The notes below the pieces were generated by a model, which had not been told where the DNA came from, ran no database searches, and was given only the letters and a program-made list of their open reading frames with translations. A DNA stretch of 64,000 nt, taken from NCBI RefSeq assembly GCF_947502445.1, contig NZ_CANMZW010000017.1:47957-111956 (forward strand), given 5' to 3'. The position numbers and the translations under genes are program-made. The first letter of the stretch is position 1. Every line of letters begins with the position of its first letter. Below are positions 52,418 to 60,992 of this stretch, piece by piece. This DNA is from an uncultured Brevibacillus sp. Its GTDB lineage: Bacteria > Bacillota > Bacilli > Brevibacillales > Brevibacillaceae.

Positions 52418-54155
52418 GTAAATCTCTTCCTTCCTGGAATTTTGTATACGCAGTCCACATGCTTCGGTAACGACCTGGTTGGGATTTTAACTCTTCATCT
52501 GTTCCTTCTTCTACAATACGTCCATCTTCAAGTACATAAATACGTGCCGCATGTTGAATGGTATGCAAACGATGGGCAATAATAATCGCCATCTTATCTT
52601 GCAGTAAGGAATCCAATGCTTTTTGAATTTTGCGTTCGTTTTCGACATCTGAATGAGAAGTTGCTTCATCCAAAATGATAATCGGCGCATCTTTTAAAAC
52701 TGCTCTTGCAATCGCAATTCGTTGTTTTTGACCGCCACTTACCTTGATACCCGCTTCTCCTAATCTCGTACTATATCCCTGTGGCAATGATGCAATAAAA
52801 TCATGGATTTCTGCTGCTTGGCATGCTTTTTCTACTTGTTCTTTTGAATAAACGCCACCCATCGTGATGTTATTCCACATCGTATCCTCCATTAAAAACG
52901 TATCTTGAAAGACAAATGCGATATTCTCCATTAGTGAATGTTGGTCAATCTCCTGTAATCTCACACCGTTTATACGGATTGCTCCTTGTTCAACATCGAA
53001 AAAACGTGCAGCTAATTCAGCGGCAGTGGACTTGCCTGCACCAGAAGGTCCAACAAAGGCAATCGTTTCACCACGTTTCAGTTCTAGTGAGATATCACGT
53101 AGGACATATTGTTCCTCATATTTAAAGAATACTTTGTCAAACGTTAAAGATTGAACATCTTCTTTTTCAAACGTAACCGTTCCCGCTTTTTGAGCAGGTA
53201 TTGTCCAGAGAAGCTTTAATCGAGACACTCCCTCTACTATCATTGATACCCCTCTACCTAAATCCAACAGCTGTTTGAGAGAAGCTAAAAATGTCATACT
53301 CAAAATAATAAACAATAAATACGCACTCACATCCAACGTACCTTGAAGTACACGATATCCTCCTACTGGGATAACAAATAATGGTGCTGCATCTGTCATG
53401 ACAATAAATAATGAATAAAAAGGTGATTGTTCCTTAGCCATTTTTATCCACATCTTTTCGTAATTCAAAATAGATTGATGCAGTTTTTGAAAAGATGCTC
53501 CCGTCATATTGAATGCTTTAAACACTGCCATTCCACGGATATATTCAATGAAGGATGAGTTCATCTCAATCAAATGGCGATGGTAGAGCTTTACATTCTC
53601 TTCAACGTTTCGGAACATCCACATTTGGATGCCATAGCTCAACACGAATGGGACAAGCAATAATAAACCCAACATCCAATCAACCGTTAACAGGTAAACA
53701 AAAATAACAACAGGCGCAAAAAATGCAGAGGATAAATCAGGTAATTGATGAGCCAATGAATGTTCTACTTTTTCGATATCTTCATTAATCGTTTTTTTCA
53801 AATCCCCCGATGTTGTTTTTGTAAAGTAACCGAGGGGTAATTTCCCTAAATGTGCCATCGTCTTAGAACGCAATTGATATAAAATGTTGTAGGCAGCAAT
53901 ATGTGAGTACACACCTGACAACCCTAAAAATAAAAAACGTACGAGAATAATTCCCGCAACGGTGAATGCCCATTGGTTCACTTGTTGGAGCTGAGGATCA
54001 GGTTGTAATAATTCATGTAATATAAAGTATGCAACTAAAAATGGAGCGTAGGTCAATATCGTACTTAGCGCGCTAAAAATGACTGCGGCTAACAATTTCC
54101 CACGTTCGCCTTTGGTCTCGCTCCATAGAAATGCAAAATTCGTTTGCTCTTTCAT
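52389..54155 (-). CDS. ABC transporter, fused permease-ATPase (YbtP-like half of a heterodimer)
   Basis: The 588-residue protein has six membrane helices (1-310) and an ATPase domain (about 345-580) with Walker A GPSGAGKST, signature VSGGQKQRIAIARA, Walker B IIILDEATSHSDVENE and switch His IIIAHRLHTIQ. All catalytic residues are present. SHSD replaces the common SALD after Walker B. The ATG at 54155 follows AGGAGACG. A weak Fur-like palindrome and a terminator hairpin lie upstream, so it probably has its own iron-regulated promoter. It pairs with the following ABC gene. Confidence 0.78.
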   Translation of the reverse strand: MKEQTNFAFLWSETKGERGKLLAAVIFSALSTILTYAPFLVAYFILHELLQPDPQLQQVNQWAFTVAGIILVRFLFLGLSGVYSHIAAYNILYQLRSKTMAHLGKLPLGYFTKTTSGDLKKTINEDIEKVEHSLAHQLPDLSSAFFAPVVIFVYLLTVDWMLGLLLLVPFVLSYGIQMWMFRNVEENVKLYHRHLIEMNSSFIEYIRGMAVFKAFNMTGASFQKLHQSILNYEKMWIKMAKEQSPFYSLFIVMTDAAPLFVIPVGGYRVLQGTLDVSAYLLFIILSMTFLASLKQLLDLGRGVSMIVEGVSRLKLLWTIPAQKAGTVTFEKEDVQSLTFDKVFFKYEEQYVLRDISLELKRGETIAFVGPSGAGKSTAAELAARFFDVEQGAIRINGVRLQEIDQHSLMENIAFVFQDTFLMEDTMWNNITMGGVYSKEQVEKACQAAEIHDFIASLPQGYSTRLGEAGIKVSGGQKQRIAIARAVLKDAPIIILDEATSHSDVENERKIQKALDSLLQDKMAIIIAHRLHTIQHAARIYVLEDGRIVEEGTDEELKSQPGRYRSMWTAYTKFQEGRDLLVSKTTTHL

Positions 54156-54194
54156 CTTCGTCTCCTATTTTTCATGACATATTTCTTTTATAAT

Positions 54195-54209
54195 GGAAAG
54201 TAATTTTCA
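54195..54209. promoter_or_regulatory. Weak Fur-like palindrome before the ABC pair
   Basis: GGAAAGTAATTTTCA matches the Fur consensus at about 10 of 14 positions and is itself palindromic. It lies 40-54 bp before the ATG. It could instead be a site for the adjacent AraC regulator. Confidence 0.35.
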
Positions 54210-54241
54210 ATCGCCACTCTAAATAAATGAAAAACAATCCA

Positions 54242-54290
54242 AAAAGACCTTTTCAAAAGAAAAATACTTTTGAAAAGATCTTTTTTTTAC
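54242..54290. terminator. Terminator between the AraC gene and the ABC pair
   Basis: aaaagaccttttcaaaag pairs with cttttgaaaagatctttt (one mismatch) around an 8-nt loop and is followed by T-runs in one direction and A-runs in the other. Confidence 0.78.
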
Positions 54291-54325
54291 GAATTGAATC
54301 CAAAAAAATTGCTTTTAACGAAAAC

Positions 54326-55300
54326 TCAGCTGCAGGGGAGACGATATTTCCTTCGATAGTGGAGTGGTGTCTCACCATAATGCTTTTTAAACACTGTTGC
54401 AAACTTGCTTGGGTTGTCATACCCTACCTTGATTGAAATATCTGTAATACTTTGGTCTGTTGTTAGTAACTCTTCTGCTGCTACATCCATTCGTCGTTTT
54501 TGAATATATCGGTACACGGTATAACGGTAGCTTTGCTTGAACTGATTCTGAAGTACAAGTGTTGGAATATTGAACTCTTTTGCCAATTGATTCACTTGTA
54601 ATGGGGAATGATAGAACATATCTATTTTTTCTTTCACTTTGCGAATGCGATCATCAGGATAAAATGTTGTCTCCTTCCCTAATTCATCGTTCACACAATG
54701 GGATAAAAACTCTAAAGCTTTCGATTTTAATAGAAAATGATTCATGACATTTTCCTCATATGGCACCATTAGTTGCCTTGTAATGGAACGGTGGATGGGG
54801 GAGCTCTCTCTTGCGAAAATACGCAGATTTGTTTTAAACAACCGTTGCAACAATTGCGTCCAGCTCTGACTATCCGAAATCCCGTTCGTCAACAACTCCA
54901 TATTCAAATAGAGTCCAATACCGTCTGCTTGTTCACAGCGGAAATCATAGTACGTAATTGGATCTGACCAATTAAAATAAATCAGCTGTTGCTTGTCGCA
55001 TCTCGTCCATTCATCAGTTGGATGATAGCGCACATATAAATTGCCTCTCACAAGCGACGTAATTTCAATCATATTCTTTTGATAATAAGGCAATGATTCT
55101 GCTAGTCTTTCATGCGTGCATTGACGGAATACCGTAAGTTCAATGCCAGGTTCTAGCATGTAGCGTTCAATCTTTCCCTTACCATAACGAGGAGAATATT
55201 CGTAGATCTCACCAAGCCACACATTGCGTATTTTTTGGAGGTATACACTCTCGAGCGATTCATAACTTTTATTTAAAATGTCATCCGCCAAGGAAAACAT
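54326..55300 (-). CDS. AraC-family regulator of the iron transport locus (YbtA/PchR-like)
   Basis: From ATG 55300 the product has 324 residues. The sensor domain fills the first 210. The C-terminal AraC domain reads VNQLAKEFNIPTLVLQNQFK and ITDISIKVGYDNPSKFATVF, ending with YGETPLHYRRKY. The size and layout match regulators that sense a siderophore together with its importer, such as YbtA. The frame is open further to 55381 but that part is inside the promoter. AGGAAGG directly abuts the ATG; a TTG nine bases on is an alternative. It diverges from the ECF operon across a Fur box. Confidence 0.82.
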   Translation of the reverse strand: MFSLADDILNKSYESLESVYLQKIRNVWLGEIYEYSPRYGKGKIERYMLEPGIELTVFRQCTHERLAESLPYYQKNMIEITSLVRGNLYVRYHPTDEWTRCDKQQLIYFNWSDPITYYDFRCEQADGIGLYLNMELLTNGISDSQSWTQLLQRLFKTNLRIFARESSPIHRSITRQLMVPYEENVMNHFLLKSKALEFLSHCVNDELGKETTFYPDDRIRKVKEKIDMFYHSPLQVNQLAKEFNIPTLVLQNQFKQSYRYTVYRYIQKRRMDVAAEELLTTDQSITDISIKVGYDNPSKFATVFKKHYGETPLHYRRKYRLPCS

Positions 55301-55365
55301 CCTTCCTGAATGATCTTTACGATCCGATTGGATTATTACGAAAATAATGGAGTAGTTAATAGAAA

Positions 55366-55380
55366 TGATAATCGTTATCA
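55366..55380. promoter_or_regulatory. Near-perfect Fur box in the AraC/ECF intergenic region
   Basis: TGATAATCGTTATCA matches the consensus at 13 of 14 positions. It lies 35 bp before the ECF S-component start and 65 bp before the divergent AraC start, so it can control both. Confidence 0.82.
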
Positions 55381-55415
55381 TTTATTTATTCAAGAGAAAA
55401 AAGGAGCTAACTACA

Positions 55416-56021
55416 ATGAAAGCAAATAAATTATTTGCAAAAGACTTCATTACGATCGGGTTGTATACGATTTTGATTTTTATCATTCAAACCATTGTCA
55501 ACATGATCATGACACCATTCACAGCGGTGGCGATGCCCTATACTTCTGGTACAAGCCTTTTCCTTACGAGCTTAGTGTATATGCTCATGGCGATCCGTGT
55601 TGGTAAACGGGGTACCATTTTCTTTATGGCTATTGTGCAAGGACTTATTTATACGGTTATGGGTGCACCATTGATGCTGCCATTCTTTGCTATTGCAGGT
55701 GTATTAGGTGAACTTACTCTAAGTAAAGGCGATGGCTCCCAATATCGCAATGTCAAACGTCAAGGAGCTGCGTTCGGATTATACGGTGCTATTTATGGAA
55801 TGGGCGGCGTGATGAACATTTATGTATTCGGAAAAGAAAGTTTAAACAAAATGCAATTTTCGCCAGAAACAATTGATCGCATGGTGACCTATGCCTATAC
55901 ACCAATGTGGCTGGCTATCGGAATTGGTTTTTCTTTCTTAATGGCGATGATTGGTTGTCATCTATCGAAGAAATTACTTAACAAGCATTTCGTCAAAGCA
56001 GGTTACATTCAATATAATTAA
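55416..56021 (+). CDS. MptD-family ECF transporter S component
   Basis: The 201-residue protein has about six membrane helices and starts MKANKLFAKDFITIGLYTIL. It belongs to the MptD family of putative ECF substrate-specificity subunits; the loop YGMGGVMNIYVFGKESLNKM is characteristic. An AAGGAG site precedes the ATG. The two following genes supply the T component and double ATPase. The Fur box and neighbours suggest a metal-chelate or siderophore substrate, rather than a vitamin. Confidence 0.8.
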   Translation: MKANKLFAKDFITIGLYTILIFIIQTIVNMIMTPFTAVAMPYTSGTSLFLTSLVYMLMAIRVGKRGTIFFMAIVQGLIYTVMGAPLMLPFFAIAGVLGELTLSKGDGSQYRNVKRQGAAFGLYGAIYGMGGVMNIYVFGKESLNKMQFSPETIDRMVTYAYTPMWLAIGIGFSFLMAMIGCHLSKKLLNKHFVKAGYIQYN

Positions 56022-56107
56022 ACACTTCCGAGATCCTGATGAGCATATCCATTAGGATTCTACCTCTTTTCAAAAAGTCATGTAGAGGATGCATTAGGAG
56101 AGGTTTT

Positions 56108-56794
56108 ATGTTTGATGTTCGCTTACAGTTTAGTTTATTACTCATTTGTGGATGTTTAGCAATTTTTGTCACTGAAGCAGGATCTCTTGTCCTTGGATCG
56201 ATCGCTATCCTTCTACTTGTATGTCAAAGCCAATACCGATTAGGGTTCAATTGGCTACTCATCTACAGCGGATTCGTACTCCTGCAGTACTTCATTGAAA
56301 ATTATATGAGCGATACGTTCTTGAATATCTTTTTATTGATGCTCTCTATTACACTCAAAACATTACCGACACTCATTATCGCTTCTGGCTTAGCAAAAGT
56401 GCCTTCGGGAAAGCTTCTCGCAAGCCTGCAAAAGCTTAAAATCCCTGAAAATATTTTGCTCACTTTTACAATCGCATTACGATTTTTCCCCATTTTGCGC
56501 ACAGAATCAAAAATAATTGGTGAGAACGCAAAAATTCGCGGTATCTCATTCAAGCAACCCCAAAATTGGTTGCAGCCTCAGAAAATGTTCGAATATGCGA
56601 TCATTCCGCTTCTCATGCGAACCATTCGACTAGCAGATGATTTGAGCGCTTCTGCCACAACACGAGGGATCGATGCTCCTTGTCAAAAAACAAGTCAGTA
56701 TGAAATTGCTTTTCGACCAAAAGATGCTGTCGGACTAATAGTTGGTCTCAGCATGCTTAGTACTTTATGGATCAATAAGGGAGTATTACTATGA
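56108..56794 (+). CDS. ECF transporter T component (EcfT-like, CbiQ family)
   Basis: From ATG 56108 (AGGAGAGG upstream) the protein has 228 residues and five to six membrane helices. It carries the two coupling motifs of the family, KIRGISFK and SASATTRGIDAP, each with the ARG-type triplet that binds the ATPase. The stop overlaps the start of the ATPase gene (ATGA). It transmits ATP-driven motion to the S component. Confidence 0.82.
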   Translation: MFDVRLQFSLLLICGCLAIFVTEAGSLVLGSIAILLLVCQSQYRLGFNWLLIYSGFVLLQYFIENYMSDTFLNIFLLMLSITLKTLPTLIIASGLAKVPSGKLLASLQKLKIPENILLTFTIALRFFPILRTESKIIGENAKIRGISFKQPQNWLQPQKMFEYAIIPLLMRTIRLADDLSASATTRGIDAPCQKTSQYEIAFRPKDAVGLIVGLSMLSTLWINKGVLL

Positions 56795-58254
56795 TTACGC
56801 TTCAAAATGTTCAATTCGAATATCAATCGGGGAAACCTCTTTTACAAGACATCGATCTTCATATCAAAAGAGGTGAATGTGTTTGCATTACAGGTCCATC
56901 TGGTTCAGGCAAGACAACACTTGGTCGTATCCTAAACGGACTTATTCCCCACTTCTATGAAGGGCATGTCACGGGTGATATAACAATCGACGGACAATCG
57001 ACACAATCGTTGCCCATTTGGGAATGGAGCAAAAAAATTGGTAGCGTCTTTCAAGATCCGAAGTCACAATTTTTTACGTCAATTGTTCAAGATGAGCTAG
57101 CCTTTGAGCTCGAAAACTATGGAATTGAACGTCCTATTATTCGGCAACGCTTGGAAGAAGTGATCACCCAAAAAAACTTACAAGCGATCCGTCATCAAAA
57201 TGTGATGAGTCTTTCTAGCGGTCAAAAACAAAAGGTGGCTATCGCTGCTACACAGCTTATTGAGCCGCCTATCTTTGTAATGGATGAACCATCTGCCAAC
57301 CTTGATTTATCATCCACACAAATACTTCATGATGAGCTCGTAGCATTGAAAAGACAAGGAAAAACGATAGTGGTTGTCGAGCATCGGCTCTACTATCTCA
57401 TGGATATAGTGGATCGCATCATCTATATGGAAAATGGTCGGATTACAAAAATGTTCACACCAGACGAACTGCAAAATATGTCATCTTATGCTATCCGGCA
57501 ACTTGGGCTGCGTTCACCTTCTCTTCAAACGGGCGAAGTGAACAGATGGTCACTTCCAGAGCCCGAGCCGAAAATATTAATAGAAAAACTCACTGTGCGT
57601 CACCCGAGAGCCAAAGATTTTGTATTGCAAAATGTGAACCTCACATTACGTACACATGAAGTAACTGCACTTATTGGCAAAAATGGTGCAGGTAAAACAA
57701 CACTTGCTCGTACATTAATCGGACTCACAAAAGAAAAGTCTGGAAAAATATTTCTAGATGGACGCCCGCTAAATGGGAAGCAGCGTATGAAGGATATTTG
57801 GTTTGTTATGCAAGATACGGTCTATCAACTGTTTACGGACAGTGTTTGGAATGAGCTGTTGTTACATCAAAAAGGAAGCGAGGATGTGGCTTCACGTTTG
57901 CTGCGTGAGCTTGACCTATGGCATCTAAAAGACCACCATCCCGCTACGTTATCCGGGGGTGAAAAGCAAAGGCTCGTCCTTGCCATTGGTTTAATGCATA
58001 AGGCGTCTATATTCATCCTGGACGAACCGACATCAGGCCTAGACGGTATGAACCTCCAGCGCGTTATCAACATCATCCATCAACTCGTCAAACCTTCCTG
58101 CCATGTACTCGTCATTACACATGATCACGAGCTTGTCGCAGGGGCATGTCAGCGAATCATACAGCTTGAAAATGGAAAAATTACAAAAGATCTGGCAACG
58201 AACGAACTAAGCTATCAAGATATTTTTCGTTTATTGGAACAAGTTGAACGGTAA
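56791..58254 (+). CDS. ECF transporter double ATPase (fused EcfA/EcfA')
   Basis: The 487-residue protein contains two ABC domains. The first (about 1-225) has Walker A GPSGSGKTT, Q-loop SVFQDPKSQF, signature LSSGQKQKVAIA and Walker B IFVMDEPSANLD. The second (about 265-485) has GKNGAGKTT, signature LSGGEKQRLVLA and FILDEPTSGLD. Both look competent. The start overlaps the stop of the T component by 4 bp. A terminator follows. Confidence 0.87.
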   Translation: MITLQNVQFEYQSGKPLLQDIDLHIKRGECVCITGPSGSGKTTLGRILNGLIPHFYEGHVTGDITIDGQSTQSLPIWEWSKKIGSVFQDPKSQFFTSIVQDELAFELENYGIERPIIRQRLEEVITQKNLQAIRHQNVMSLSSGQKQKVAIAATQLIEPPIFVMDEPSANLDLSSTQILHDELVALKRQGKTIVVVEHRLYYLMDIVDRIIYMENGRITKMFTPDELQNMSSYAIRQLGLRSPSLQTGEVNRWSLPEPEPKILIEKLTVRHPRAKDFVLQNVNLTLRTHEVTALIGKNGAGKTTLARTLIGLTKEKSGKIFLDGRPLNGKQRMKDIWFVMQDTVYQLFTDSVWNELLLHQKGSEDVASRLLRELDLWHLKDHHPATLSGGEKQRLVLAIGLMHKASIFILDEPTSGLDGMNLQRVINIIHQLVKPSCHVLVITHDHELVAGACQRIIQLENGKITKDLATNELSYQDIFRLLEQVER

Positions 58255-58291
58255 AAGATTTAGCATGTAAATAAAATTAGCGGTTATAGGG

Positions 58292-58338
58292 AAACGGCAG
58301 CTTTGAAACTCTTCCGAAGCTGCCGGTTTCATTATATT
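58292..58338 (+). terminator. Terminator of the ECF operon
   Basis: aaacggcagctt and aagctgccggttt form a 12-bp stem (one bulge) and are followed by a T-rich tail. The gap that follows, to 58582, holds no convincing gene. Confidence 0.78.
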
Positions 58339-58582
58339 TTCTTCCCCAAATCCCCCATCTGTGATGTGAACGCTGTTCAGATGTCGAGTTGCACTTGCGA
58401 ATACTGTGATAATGCAAAATATTCTACAAAGGTGCGAGTATTTGGTACTCATGCCAACACCTCATTGTCCTACGCTCTGGAAGCTGATTTGTCGGTCAAA
58501 GACCTGCGTTAAGTTACCTATGCTTCGTAGAAATTTCATTAACTCATCCTCCTCTCACTCCCTCCTTGGAGGAAAAAATTCA

Positions 58583-58717
58583 TTAGGTACGGAGTTTGCT
58601 ATTAACTGGTGTAAAAAAGGAGCAGTACCTACACCCACTGCGCTTCGCAACCTGTTTGATCGCAAGAACCCCAAGCACTTCACACAGACCGGCGGTCAAC
58701 AATGCCATCCACTCCAT
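58583..58717 (-). pseudogene. N-terminal fragment of an SMR-family efflux subunit (YkkD-like)
   Basis: MEWMALLTAGLCEVLGVLAI then KQVAKRSG is the first helix and a half of an SMR protein, after which the text loses similarity and stops (44 residues; intact about 105). It overlaps the end of the paired SMR gene, as ykkC and ykkD are arranged. Non-functional. Confidence 0.6.
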
Positions 58718-59060
58718 TTTCATTCCCCCTCTTCTCGCTACCGTCACTTCGGGTCACCAGCTTGAGCCCGATCACACCCGTCAAAAGCGGAGCAATGAAC
58801 ACGAGCTTAAGCGGATGGACCGGCTCATTGAGGAGGAGGATTTCCGTCATCACGGTTCCTCCTGTACCTAATCCCGTAAAAACCGCGTAAACCGTGCCGA
58901 CTGGTAGTTTTTTCGCTGCGTCGATCAGAACCTTGAAGCTGTACAAAATCGCCGCGATGGTAATGATCCATTCCCACCACGCGGTTGCATGCTTCAACCC
59001 AGATACCCATATCACCTAGAAAATTCCAGCCAGCAGCAGAAACACCCACTCTTTTTGCAA
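58680..59060 (-). pseudogene. SMR-family efflux subunit (YkkC-like) with an in-frame stop
   Basis: From TTG 59060 the reading is WVFLLLAGIF, TAG at codon 15 (59016-59018), then VIWVSGLKHATAWWEWIITI and KKLPVGTVYAVFTGLGTGGT, ILLLNEP, VIGLKLV, a full SMR pattern of four helices. The TAG most likely replaces the conserved Glu of GIFEVIWV, the residue that carries protons. The gene is a near-intact corpse, with the matching partner cut short downstream. Confidence 0.72.
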
Positions 59061-59184
59061 GCCCTTCTTCCCCCTGTTGTTGTCGATTTCTTACCAACAG
59101 TGTAAATCAGCCATCGCATAACGTATAATGATTGATATCAATGTATATATCATTTTTTTTGATACCTTATGCGAAGGGACGAAC

Positions 59185-59376
59185 ATGCAGATGGAATAAA
59201 CGGACCCTAAAGTGTTTGTGGCGGTTGCGGAGGAGGGCAGCGTATCCGGGGCAGCAACAAGACTGGATTATGTCCAATCGAATGTGACGGCCCGGATTCG
59301 CAAGTTGGAAGCGGAGCTTGGCGTTCCGCTGTTTCACCGTCATCCCAAAGGGGTGAAGCTGACCGAAAAAGGGTGA
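59185..59376 (+). pseudogene. LysR-family regulator relic (HTH only, with early stop)
   Basis: MQME is followed by a TAA, then TDPKVFVAVAEEGSVSGAAT and RLDYVQSNVTARIRKLEAEL GVPLFHR, a clear LysR helix-turn-helix. The frame ends at TGA 59374-59376 after KLTEKG, and the ligand-binding domain (about 200 residues) is absent. It faces away from the SMR relics, which it may once have regulated. Confidence 0.72.
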
Positions 59377-59589
59377 CATCAGATTGATTTTTGCCTCATT
59401 GCCCCCCAAATAATAGAAAGGTGCCCCTGCATAAGCAAGGGCGTGACGTGAATTGAGGCTCATGGTGTATTATTGCGGCACAGGGTTATTTGTACCGAGC
59501 TTACATCGTTTCAATCCATTGCATATTTGCATGACATATAGCAGTTATTTCAACTATTATGATTCGTATTGCTTGTAACAATACCTCCA

Positions 59590-59829
59590 TCAGGGACTTC
59601 CAAAAAAAAATGCAACCAAATCCTCAATTGGCTTATTTATTTTAATAACAAATTCGAGCGGATTGGGAATATTTAGATGAAAGGCTCGAGCAGTCCCTAT
59701 GGCTAACCCTGCAATTAAAAAAAATGAAAAGACCCCCATTTCCTTCCACCATTTATTTTTAATGAGGGTGGGAACGTCAATCAGGACGATGACGACTGAA
59801 ACACCAACTACCGCTAACAAATACAACAT
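59590..59829 (-). CDS. Small two-helix membrane protein of the ger operon (GerD-subunit type)
   Basis: From ATG 59829 (GGAGGT upstream) the product has 79 residues: a first helix MLYLLAVVGVSVVIVLIDVP, a short basic loop (KNKWWKE), a second helix VFSFFLIAGLAIGTA, and an amphipathic end. It begins 19 bp after gerB. Small two-helix D subunits are known in some ger operons (for example GerUD and GerVD of Bacillus megaterium), where they modulate germinant response. That role is inferred from position and topology. Confidence 0.65.
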   Translation of the reverse strand: MLYLLAVVGVSVVIVLIDVPTLIKNKWWKEMGVFSFFLIAGLAIGTARAFHLNIPNPLEFVIKINKPIEDLVAFFFGSP

Positions 59830-59848
59830 GCTAACGTTACCTCCATAC

Positions 59849-60952
59849 TTATTTGGCTCGCATTTTGATCCATTGCTTACGGAAAAAATCGACAAGTAGC
59901 AAAATCACCGGTATTCCTAAACCGAACGGTATTGCATGGGACAGCCAGTGTATAGTACTCCATTCTTCAAAAGAAGCTCTGCTCGGAAAGAGAATCCTTC
60001 CTATGAGCACCATCACAAAAGCGATGGGCAGTGCAATGATCTTATCGTTTTTCAGCCCGAATAATTTCGAAACACCCTGTGTCGTGGATATAAAGAAAAG
60101 GTAGGATTTGAAAAACAATGAAGTAAACCATAATACCGTAAAAATAATTTCAATACGTTCGACAAAGTTTCCTATGCTAATTTTTTTACCGAGCGTATAA
60201 ACGGGAAAAGCATGTCTTGAAATGGTATCGACTCCGAGAACAAGTACCGAGGCGGTCGAAATGAGGATAATAATAACACCACCTATAGCCGTACCTTTAT
60301 AAAAAGATTTTGTCGCGGCGTTCGGCTGCTTGACGAGAGGAAAAAGAATTAATAACGCCACTGAATCCAAAAAAAAGCCAAAAAGAACTCGACTTGCCTT
60401 TATCACCGGGAATAATCCGTGGGCCATTATCGGCTGGATATTTTTCAATTCGATCCGCGGACTCAAAGCTATAATCATAAAGAGGAAAAGAACAACGATA
60501 AACGGAAACATCATTTCCGATGTTCTGTGTGTAGCTTCTGGTCCGAGGCGTGCCGCCAATACAACAATCGACATGAAAAGCAATAAAATCACATCTGTCG
60601 GCGTCTTGGGAAATATCTGGCTGCCCATAAAATCCCCAACTTCCATCAACAAGATAGAAACATCCAGAAAGCAAAAAGCAACGAAATACGAGAGTAATAT
60701 CTTGCCGAAAAATTTCCCCAAAATGCCTTCCATATAGTCAAGTAATGATAAACCGGGATATCGTTTACCCAGGACAGTGAGGAGAAGCACGACAGAAAAA
60801 ATTTCCACTATAGAAAATATAGACGCAATCCAAGCATCTTGCTTCGCATCCATGATAAATTGACCCGGCAGGTACAAGATGGCATCCCCCATCGTATATA
60901 GCGCAACCAGGATTGTAAATTGTCTGGCTGTTATTTGTTCTTCCCTCCCCAT
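59849..60952 (-). CDS. gerB: Spore germination receptor B subunit (GerB/APC-type permease)
   Basis: The 367-residue protein has about ten membrane helices. It starts REEQITARQFTILVALYTMG DAILYLPGQ, the standard GerB N terminus, and has the amino-acid permease fold that binds the germinant. It lies 40 bp after gerC. The ribosome binding site is GGAGGTGATG. The germinant is unknown. Letters in the gene symbol denote the subunit class only. Confidence 0.85.
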   Translation of the reverse strand: MGREEQITARQFTILVALYTMGDAILYLPGQFIMDAKQDAWIASIFSIVEIFSVVLLLTVLGKRYPGLSLLDYMEGILGKFFGKILLSYFVAFCFLDVSILLMEVGDFMGSQIFPKTPTDVILLLFMSIVVLAARLGPEATHRTSEMMFPFIVVLFLFMIIALSPRIELKNIQPIMAHGLFPVIKASRVLFGFFLDSVALLILFPLVKQPNAATKSFYKGTAIGGVIIILISTASVLVLGVDTISRHAFPVYTLGKKISIGNFVERIEIIFTVLWFTSLFFKSYLFFISTTQGVSKLFGLKNDKIIALPIAFVMVLIGRILFPSRASFEEWSTIHWLSHAIPFGLGIPVILLLVDFFRKQWIKMRAK

Positions 60953-60992
60953 CGCATCACCTCCTCCTACTCATCATGTGAGATATGTGCCG

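Noticed and set aside
58231..58452. Minus-strand frame of 73 codons after the ECF operon
   Set aside because: It runs across the ECF terminator hairpin and has no family resemblance.
58406..58765. Plus-strand frame of 119 codons with several Cys
   Set aside because: Mostly antisense to the SMR relics and with no ribosome binding site.
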